A stretch of DNA of 11,669 bases, taken from positions 1 through 11,669 of the forward strand of contig CAJOOE010000201.1 in NCBI GenBank assembly GCA_905236145.1, written 5' to 3'. This document shows positions 6,244-11,669 of the stretch, in pieces (position 1 is the first letter of the stretch; each line of letters opens with the position of its first letter). The notes below the pieces were generated by a model. The model did no database searches. It was not told the origin of the DNA and saw only the letters and a program-made list of their open reading frames with translations. The position numbers and the translations under genes were made by a program. This DNA is from an uncultured Selenomonadaceae bacterium (GTDB taxonomy: Bacteria > Bacillota > Negativicutes > Selenomonadales > Selenomonadaceae).

Positions 6244-8062
6244 GGTCGGCATCCTCCCGAATTTTTTTCTTCCAATCCGGCGAGTAGTCGCGTAAGATTC
6301 CCGCCATTCTCAAAAGATATTTCGCGTTCGTCGTCCGGCAACGTCCTTCTTTCAGTTTGAAGTCAAATTTAATTTCGTCGCCGACGTACTGCATATCAAA
6401 ATGAGCGTTTGAAATTTTGTCCGGGAATTTCTCCGCCATGTCGCAGAGTTCAAAGTCGTGCGTCGTGATGAGCGTTATTATAAAATCCTCCGTCAGCCGC
6501 AAAATTGCCTCCCTCGCTCCGATAATTCTTTCCTCCGAATTTGTCCCTCTGAAAATTTCGTCCACGCAGACAAGCATGGGCAATTTTTTTTCGCTGAACT
6601 CTATCATGCTTTTTATTCTCAAAAGTTCTGCATAAAAAGTCGAAAGTCCCTGCCCTATGTCGTCGTTTACGCGAATCGAAGTGAAAATGTGCATGGGACT
6701 TACCGAAAAACTTTCAGCACAGACCGGAGCACCGGCATAAGCCAAAATCACCGAGCCGGCCAGAGTCCGGAGCCAAGTCGTCTTTCCGGACATATTCGCC
6801 CCGGTGATGATTACTGTGCCGGCTTTCAAATTTATATCGTTTTCGACGGCTTTATCGTCCGCTATCAAAATACTTTTCAACCTTTTCACTTCGATAACCG
6901 GATTTTTGTCCGTCAAAAGTTTCGGAAAGCAATAAGTGTTGCGTGTTTGACCGATCGAGGCAAGCGACATCAAAACTTCCGCCTCTGCCCATGCGTCAAG
7001 CCATTTCCGCAAATGCTCCGCCAAAATTTTCCGCATATTTTTGAAAAGTGCGACGCAGAAAAAATCCACGAGGAAAAAAGCATTTCCGATAAGGAAAACC
7101 ACCGGATTTTTCCGGGCGTTCACAAAGTCGAGGAACAAGCCCAAAACTTTCAAACTCTGTGCGGCGGAATAATCTTCGGTCAGGGCGTTGCGGATTGCCT
7201 TCAATTTTTTTGAAGAAAAATCCGTCGTTTCCAATCGCAAAAAAATTAAGTAATACAGCCGCAATTCTTTTGAAATTATCTGCAGAGGTTTCAAATATTC
7301 CGAAGTCCGGGAGAGCATGGCGAGTGCGACGGCAAACGAAAAAAACGGGACGATTCCGACCGCGTACCAATCAATCAAGCCTTTCCACGCCGCAAGGCAG
7401 GAAATCAAAAACAGCGGCAGGGACAAAAAACGCAGGAGATAAATTTTGCTTGTCGGCGGCAATTCCGTTTCAACCGATTCGATTAACGCGGCGGTATCAT
7501 GATTGTTTGGCATGAGCCGGGCGTATGCCTCAAGGTCAAGAGAAAGTCGCGGACGTTGCAAAATTTCTTTCACGCCGCGTTGACGGGATTTCGCTGCGGA
7601 AAAATCCGGCGGATCCGGTGAAAGAGCTTGAGCCAGCCTGTCCCGTCCCAATTTTGTCCGAGCCGCACAGATGTATTGAAAAATCGAGCCGGGCCCGAAA
7701 ATATGAAGGTCAACGTCCTGCGGCCTTTCATTCTTCAAATAGATACTTCCGTCGTTCGATCTTTTCCTCCAAGTTCCCTTTGCTCTGGTTATGTAAGAAT
7801 TTACCACCGCCAGCCGGCTTTTCAAAAATTCCTGCCGATTTCTGTTTTCGTCGTGAGCGTAAACAAGGCGGACAAAAATCATCAATAAAATTATCGAGCC
7901 GATATATCCGTAAGAATATCCGTCGTGTCCTGCGGCAAATGAGATCAACGCCGCCATAAATGTAAGAGTTCTTGCAAGCACGATTTTTTTTGCGGCTTGA
8001 TAAATTGATTTCTGTTCCGCGAGATCTATTTCGCGTTCGTTATAATAAAATTCTCTGTTCAA
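6233..8062 (-). CDS. Membrane-anchored MutS-family ATPase
   Basis: 609 residues from a TTG at 8062. The C-terminal third is a MutS ATPase domain: Walker A GANMSGKTT (421-429), a signature-like STFYAELLRI (474-483), Walker B LVCVDEIFRG with D501/E502 (497-506), the TTHD histidine H535, and the MutS-style tail with NAKYLLRMAGI. The N-terminal part lacks a recognisable mismatch-binding domain. Instead it has hydrophobic stretches at about 31-68 (probably two helices), 208-250 (two) and 319-340, so the protein is probably held in the inner membrane. A long helical segment at 255-320 resembles a MutS lever/clamp. This is a known but little-studied branch of MutS-like proteins, unlikely to be the main mismatch repair enzyme. 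Start choice: the TTG at 8068 is one base from GAGGG (plus-strand 8070-8074), the TTG at 8062 seven bases. Its stop overlaps the start of nth. Confidence 0.88.
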   Translation of the reverse strand: MNREFYYNEREIDLAEQKSIYQAAKKIVLARTLTFMAALISFAAGHDGYSYGYIGSIILLMIFVRLVYAHDENRNRQEFLKSRLAVVNSYITRAKGTWRKRSNDGSIYLKNERPQDVDLHIFGPGSIFQYICAARTKLGRDRLAQALSPDPPDFSAAKSRQRGVKEILQRPRLSLDLEAYARLMPNNHDTAALIESVETELPPTSKIYLLRFLSLPLFLISCLAAWKGLIDWYAVGIVPFFSFAVALAMLSRTSEYLKPLQIISKELRLYYLIFLRLETTDFSSKKLKAIRNALTEDYSAAQSLKVLGLFLDFVNARKNPVVFLIGNAFFLVDFFCVALFKNMRKILAEHLRKWLDAWAEAEVLMSLASIGQTRNTYCFPKLLTDKNPVIEVKRLKSILIADDKAVENDINLKAGTVIITGANMSGKTTWLRTLAGSVILAYAGAPVCAESFSVSPMHIFTSIRVNDDIGQGLSTFYAELLRIKSMIEFSEKKLPMLVCVDEIFRGTNSEERIIGAREAILRLTEDFIITLITTHDFELCDMAEKFPDKISNAHFDMQYVGDEIKFDFKLKEGRCRTTNAKYLLRMAGILRDYSPDWKKKIREDADHAK

Positions 8063-8297
8063 AGTCAATCCCTCGTCAATTCAACCGGTTACAAAAAAAT
8101 TTTTTTTGCACGCCGGACAAACAATTTTAAATTTGATTTTTTCTGCCGATTCCGAAATTTCCCTGCAAGAAAATATAATTTTGAAATTTGAAAAAAGATA
8201 TCCGCAAATGTTTACTTACGATATAAACAACAGGATTATTCCGTAAATCGGCGAATTTTACCGGATAAGAATTTTTGAAATTGAAACGGAGTTTGTT
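8063..8297. other. Divergent intergenic region between the MutS-like gene and the diguanylate cyclase
   Basis: 235 bp, A/T-rich, with no gene I can support. It holds the MutS-like SD (GAGGG, plus-strand 8070-8074) and the cyclase SD (GGAG, 8288-8291, 6 bases before the ATG). On the plus strand there is an exact TATAAT at 8174-8179, with only a weak -35 (TTCCGA, 8150-8155, 18-base spacer), so it is a tentative promoter for the cyclase with a leader of over 100 bases. A bulged inverted repeat, CCGTAAA...TTTACCGG, spans 8241-8264. A symmetric run of seven A and eight T lies at 8093-8107. No clear promoter was found for the MutS-like gene. Confidence 0.4.
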
Positions 8298-9710
8298 ATG
8301 CCGGACGAAAATGAGAAAACATATTCCAATCCTCTGCGGAAATCCATGACACGCAGATATATTTTGTTCACGGCTCTGTTGGCTTTTGCCGTCGGATTTG
8401 TCGGATTGTTCATCTATTACGAAGATATGCTTGAATATCGGCAAAATTACGCGATGAATATTTTGAATTTGACGGCAAGGCAAATTGACGGCGACGACTT
8501 GGCAAAATGTATCGCGACAAAGAAAAAATCTCAGAAATACCTTGAACTGCAAAAATTTATGGACTTGGTTCAGGACGAGCATGAATTTGAATATTTGTAT
8601 ATTGCTTTGCCGCTTGCCGAAACTCCTCCGAAAAATATGATGTGGGTAATGACCGCGAAGATCGAAAAACAAAATCCGAATTTTGATCTCGGCGGTTTGT
8701 CCGACTATGAGTACCCGGAATCTCTGGCAAAACAATATATGAAACGAATGGACAACAAAAACAAAGTGACTTTTTTCCGCAACAATACTCTTGAATACGG
8801 AAGAATGTATACCGCAATTCGTCCGATTTTAAATTCCTCCGGCGAACCGGTCGCCGTACTCTGCGGGGACATTCCCGCAGGAGAAATGGACAAAACTCTT
8901 TACAGATATATTCTTATGACTTTGATTTCGGCGGGAATTTTTTCGACAATTTTGGTTTATGTCATGTCGCGGTGGCTTAATTCCAGAGTCGCCGTCCCGA
9001 TCGCCGAACTTGAAAAATCTGCACGGGCATTTGCTCAAAAATGCAGCGTGGAAAACGGCAATAAGCCGAAAATAGAAAATTTGAAATTTGACGATCCCAA
9101 CATTCGCACCGGCGACGAAATCGAATCACTTGCCGAAACTCTGAAATCAATGTGCCGGGATATAAAAATTTATGCGGAAAATTTGATTGAGATGAAGGAA
9201 AGAGTTTCGCAAATGGATATAATTGCCTACCGCGATCCTTTGACCGGAGCCGGAAACAAAGCCGCTTATGAAAAAGCCGTCGCACGGCTGGACTGGGGAA
9301 TTGTCGCGGAGAATACGAATTTTGCCATTGTAATGCTTGACTTGAATTATTTGAAAAAAATCAACGATAATTACGGTCACGACAACGGAAATTTGTACAT
9401 AAAAAAAATGTACGATATGCTCGTCGGCAGTTTCGTCGATTCGCCCATTTTCCGGGTCGGCGGCGATGAATTTGTCGTTATTGCCGAAAATGACGATTTG
9501 GAAAATTGTACGAATATCGTCGTCGAACTTAAATCAAAAATGTATGAATTGGCTGAAAGATCCGATTTGAAAGAGTGGGAAAAAGTTTCCATGGCAATCG
9601 GCGTTGCGATTTATGATCCTTGGCTCGACGGCTGTGCCGATGATGTTTTCCGCCGTGCAGATGCCGCGATGTATGAGGACAAAAGAGCGATGAAGGCCGG
9701 CAGGGAGTAA
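8298..9710 (+). CDS. Membrane diguanylate cyclase: extracytoplasmic sensor, HAMP-like linker, GGDEF domain
   Basis: 470 residues. TM1 is at about 21-40, followed by an extracytoplasmic sensor of about 160 residues (41-203) that looks Cache-like, with EYLYIAL and a C-terminal TAIRPILNSSGEPVAVLCGD strand pair. TM2 is at about 204-225, a HAMP-like linker at about 226-290, and a GGDEF domain at about 305-466. The cyclase domain has DPLTGAGNKAAYE (313-325), metal-binding DLNYLKKINDNYGHDNGN (348-365) and an intact active-site GGDEF (388-392), so it should make cyclic di-GMP from two GTP. The inhibitory RxxD I-site expected at 379-382 reads FVDS, so the usual product feedback appears absent. No EAL or HD-GYP domain is attached. 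SD GGAG is 6 bases before the ATG. rqcH follows after 36 bp, probably in the same transcript. The signal is unknown. Confidence 0.95.
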   Translation: MPDENEKTYSNPLRKSMTRRYILFTALLAFAVGFVGLFIYYEDMLEYRQNYAMNILNLTARQIDGDDLAKCIATKKKSQKYLELQKFMDLVQDEHEFEYLYIALPLAETPPKNMMWVMTAKIEKQNPNFDLGGLSDYEYPESLAKQYMKRMDNKNKVTFFRNNTLEYGRMYTAIRPILNSSGEPVAVLCGDIPAGEMDKTLYRYILMTLISAGIFSTILVYVMSRWLNSRVAVPIAELEKSARAFAQKCSVENGNKPKIENLKFDDPNIRTGDEIESLAETLKSMCRDIKIYAENLIEMKERVSQMDIIAYRDPLTGAGNKAAYEKAVARLDWGIVAENTNFAIVMLDLNYLKKINDNYGHDNGNLYIKKMYDMLVGSFVDSPIFRVGGDEFVVIAENDDLENCTNIVVELKSKMYELAERSDLKEWEKVSMAIGVAIYDPWLDGCADDVFRRADAAMYEDKRAMKAGRE

Positions 9711-9746
9711 AGCCGAAATCGGGTAGTTGACGAAAGGAAAAGAAAA

Positions 9747-11459
9747 ATGAATTTGGACGGATTTTCAATGCGATCGCTGACAAAAGAACTTTCCGAAAAA
9801 CTTGTCGGCGGGCGTATCGACAAAATTTTTCAACAGAATAAATCGAATTTTACTTTCACCGTCCGACAGCCCGGACAATCTTTTTTGGTGAAACTTTCAA
9901 CCTCGCCGCAGAACCCGGCAATTTACATTACCGAAAACGCACCGGAAAATTTACCGGAGCCGCCGACTTTTTGCATGGTACTCCGGAAAAATTTGGAGAG
10001 CGGAAGAATTGCCGCGATTCGTCAGCATGAACTCGACCGGATTATTTTTATTGATGTCGATTCAATAGGAGCCGGCGGAAAAATTCAGACCGTCACTTTG
10101 GCTGCAGAACTTATCGGAAAATACAGCAACTTAATTTTGATTTCGGAAAATGTTATCGTCGCCGCACTGAAAAAAATCGGCACAAACTCCAGCCGCGTCA
10201 GGACGGTTTTGCCCGGTCAAATTTATCAAATGCCGCCCGAACAGAACAAGATTGACATTTTTAACACCGGTGTTGACGAAATTATTTTGCGGATAAAAAA
10301 TTTTCCCGATTTTCGCATCGACAAGGCTGTCATGAATGTTTGTCAGGGGTTCGGCCCGCAGTCGGTCAAAGAAACAATTTTTTCCGCAGGACTTCCGCCG
10401 GATATAAAAATTTCCGAACTTGACGATTCGGACTTCAAAAGCCTTGCCGCCGCACTCGAAGAAATTGCCGAAGGCGGGAAAAATCCTTCTCCCTGCATCG
10501 TCGCGGAGGCGGGAAAAATTCTTGCAATTTCCGCAGTAAAATTGAATTATTTTCCGAACGCCGAAATTAAAACTTTTGAAACCCTCTCCGAAATGCTGGA
10601 GAAGGCGGACGAAATTGCCGGAAGTTATACGCCGCCGGACAAAGAGCGATTTACAAAACTTGTCCGCAACGAATTGAAAAGAGCGGAAAATAAAATTTCC
10701 GTCCTCGAAAACGAACTCGCCGCCGCAGAAAATGCCGACGAACAGAGAATACTTGCCGACAATCTTTCGACTTACCGCTATCAATTCCGGGATCATTCCG
10801 ACGAAGAAATTACCGTTGCCGATATTTACGGCGACGGCATGGAAACGATTAAAATTCCTCTCGACCGCCGGCTGACGATCTCCGGAAATATTCAGGCGTT
10901 TTATAAAAAATACGACAAGCTCAAGCGGGCGACGCAATATATTTCGGAGCAGATCGACAAGTGCCGGGAAGAAATTTCCTATCTCGCCGGAGTGGAACAT
11001 TCGCTGGAAATTTCCGAAACTCTCGCCGAAATCGACGAAATAAAATCGGAACTTGTCGCCGGCGGTTACTTGAAGGAAGTCCGGAAAAAAACTTCGTCCG
11101 GCAAGAAGGCGGAACCTTTTAACTTCACCGCTCCGGACGGGACGAAAATTTTTGTCGGCAAAAACAACGCTCAAAATGACAGGTTGACTTTCAAATTTGC
11201 CGCACCGAACGATATTTGGTTACACGCAAAAGAAATTACCGGCTCACACGTCATTTTAAAAAACGACGGCGGGGAAATTTCGGACGAAACTTTGCTTTTT
11301 GCCGCGAAGATTGCAGCGAAATTTTCAAAGGCGGAAAATTCTTCAAATGTTCCGGTCGATTACACGCTCTGCAAATTCGTCAAAAAACCTTCCGGAGCGA
11401 AACCGGGCTTTGTAATTTTCACGAATCAAAAAACCGTTTACGTCACGCCGGAGGAGTAA
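9747..11459 (+). CDS. rqcH: RqcH / NFACT-family ribosome quality control protein
   Basis: 570 residues, the usual length of bacterial NFACT proteins (older name: fibronectin-binding protein). RqcH binds stalled 50S subunits carrying peptidyl-tRNA and recruits alanyl-tRNA to add C-terminal alanine tails that mark the peptide for degradation. Domains: NFACT-N (about 1-165), with MNLDGFSMRSLTKEL at the start and the D97/R98 pair (ELDR, 95-98) needed for tailing in Bacillus subtilis RqcH; a helix-hairpin-helix region (about 170-225); coiled-coil arms (about 300-335 and 385-440); and NFACT-R (about 455-565) with NDIWLHAKEITGSHVIL (488-504). All parts are present, so it is likely functional. SD AAAGGA (9733-9738) is 8 bases before the ATG. 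It follows the cyclase by 36 bp with no promoter seen between them, and ends at a strong terminator. Confidence 0.95.
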   Translation: MNLDGFSMRSLTKELSEKLVGGRIDKIFQQNKSNFTFTVRQPGQSFLVKLSTSPQNPAIYITENAPENLPEPPTFCMVLRKNLESGRIAAIRQHELDRIIFIDVDSIGAGGKIQTVTLAAELIGKYSNLILISENVIVAALKKIGTNSSRVRTVLPGQIYQMPPEQNKIDIFNTGVDEIILRIKNFPDFRIDKAVMNVCQGFGPQSVKETIFSAGLPPDIKISELDDSDFKSLAAALEEIAEGGKNPSPCIVAEAGKILAISAVKLNYFPNAEIKTFETLSEMLEKADEIAGSYTPPDKERFTKLVRNELKRAENKISVLENELAAAENADEQRILADNLSTYRYQFRDHSDEEITVADIYGDGMETIKIPLDRRLTISGNIQAFYKKYDKLKRATQYISEQIDKCREEISYLAGVEHSLEISETLAEIDEIKSELVAGGYLKEVRKKTSSGKKAEPFNFTAPDGTKIFVGKNNAQNDRLTFKFAAPNDIWLHAKEITGSHVILKNDGGEISDETLLFAAKIAAKFSKAENSSNVPVDYTLCKFVKKPSGAKPGFVIFTNQKTVYVTPEE

Positions 11460-11466
11460 AAAAAAT

Positions 11467-11507
11467 CCCGCTCATCCGAAAATGATGATGCGGGGAAAAT
11501 TTTTTTT
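11467..11507. terminator. Bidirectional rho-independent terminator between rqcH and fabF
   Basis: Stem CCCGC-TCATC (11467-11476) pairs with GATGA-T-GCGGG (11484-11494), one bulged T and a 7-base loop. On the plus strand the stem is followed by GAAAA and then eight T (11500-11507). On the minus strand it is followed by eight T as well (the A run at 11458-11465). It starts a few bases after the rqcH stop and should end both convergent transcripts. Confidence 0.85.
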
Positions 11508-11521
11508 ATCGCAACAAAATT

Positions 11522-11669
11522 TTATTCAAACTTTTTCAAAGCTATGCAGGCGTTATGACCGCCGAAACCGAAAGAATTTGAAATTGCAACTTTTACGTCG
11601 CGTTCGGCAAATTTATTCGGCGTATAGTCGAGGTCAAGACCTTCGTCCGGCGTTTCGTAATTTATCGTC
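11522..11669 (-). CDS. fabF: Beta-ketoacyl-ACP synthase II (FabF), C-terminal fragment
   Basis: Only the last 49 codons are inside the window; the gene enters from the right edge and stops with TAA at 11522-11524. The translation contains TINYETPDEGLDLDYTPN and then the thiolase-fold C-terminal signature SNSFGFGGHNA followed by CIALKKFE, which is the standard end of FabF-type condensing enzymes that elongate fatty acids on acyl carrier protein. The catalytic Cys-His-His residues lie upstream, outside the window. FabF is favoured over FabB because of the GFGGHNA form and the preceding PDEGLDLDY pattern. It converges on rqcH across the terminator at 11467-11507. Confidence 0.9.
   Translation of the reverse strand, partial: TINYETPDEGLDLDYTPNKFAERDVKVAISNSFGFGGHNACIALKKFE

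Noticed and set aside
6458..7213. Plus-strand open frame (251 codons) opposite the MutS-like gene
   Set aside because: Antisense to a gene with intact Walker motifs; no recognisable motif and no good SD context.
8241..8264. Bulged inverted repeat upstream of the cyclase as an operator or c-di-GMP riboswitch
   Set aside because: Too short and irregular for any c-di-GMP riboswitch, and one imperfect repeat is expected by chance in this A/T-rich gap.
10131..11174. Long minus-strand open frame (347 codons) inside rqcH
   Set aside because: It is antisense to a complete, well-conserved RqcH; its Phe/Arg/Gly-rich translation is what this genome's codon usage gives on the opposite strand.

Overview
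The window looks like chromosomal DNA from a low- to mid-GC bacterium. The base composition is A/T-rich but dotted with CCGG. Nearly every gene has a strong Shine-Dalgarno (SD) site (AAAGGAG, GGGAGG, GAGGTGG), TTG starts are used, promoters are sigma-A-like, and the gene set (RqcH, FabF of the GGHNA type, Endonuclease III, a CiaH-like kinase) suggests a Firmicutes-type lineage. A Negativicutes-like genus is possible, but the sequence alone does not settle it. I see no tRNA, rRNA, CRISPR array, insertion sequence, phage gene or attachment site.

Layout: (1) 1-3377, minus strand: a tight three-gene operon, UbiD-family decarboxylase -> Gfo/Idh/MocA oxidoreductase -> family 2 glycosyltransferase (3' end cut by the window edge), with gaps of 27 and 29 bp. 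(2) 3378-3599: a divergent control region with a good promoter facing each way. (3) 3600-5598, plus strand: an OmpR-type response regulator and its sensor histidine kinase. (4) 5605-8062, minus strand: a membrane-anchored MutS-family ATPase whose end overlaps the start of endonuclease III (nth). (5) 8063-8297: a second divergent gap. (6) 8298-11459, plus strand: a membrane diguanylate cyclase followed by rqcH (NFACT protein). (7) 11467-11507: a bidirectional terminator separating rqcH from the convergent 3' end of fabF (minus strand, cut by the right edge).

The genes form several short units: a possible cell-surface/aromatic-acid metabolism operon, a two-component switch reading divergently from it, a DNA-repair pair, a c-di-GMP signalling enzyme next to ribosome quality control, and the end of a fatty-acid synthesis gene. 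Two start sites were moved to TTG codons (ubiD at 3377, the MutS-like gene at 8062) and nth was moved to 6243, because the SD spacing and family alignment fit better there.

I did not find a convincing new defence or mobile system. The observations most worth following are the membrane MutS/Nth translationally overlapped pair, a seven-base G/C homopolymer at the start of the glycosyltransferase, the unusual UbiD/oxidoreductase/glycosyltransferase operon, and the strong excess of CCGG.
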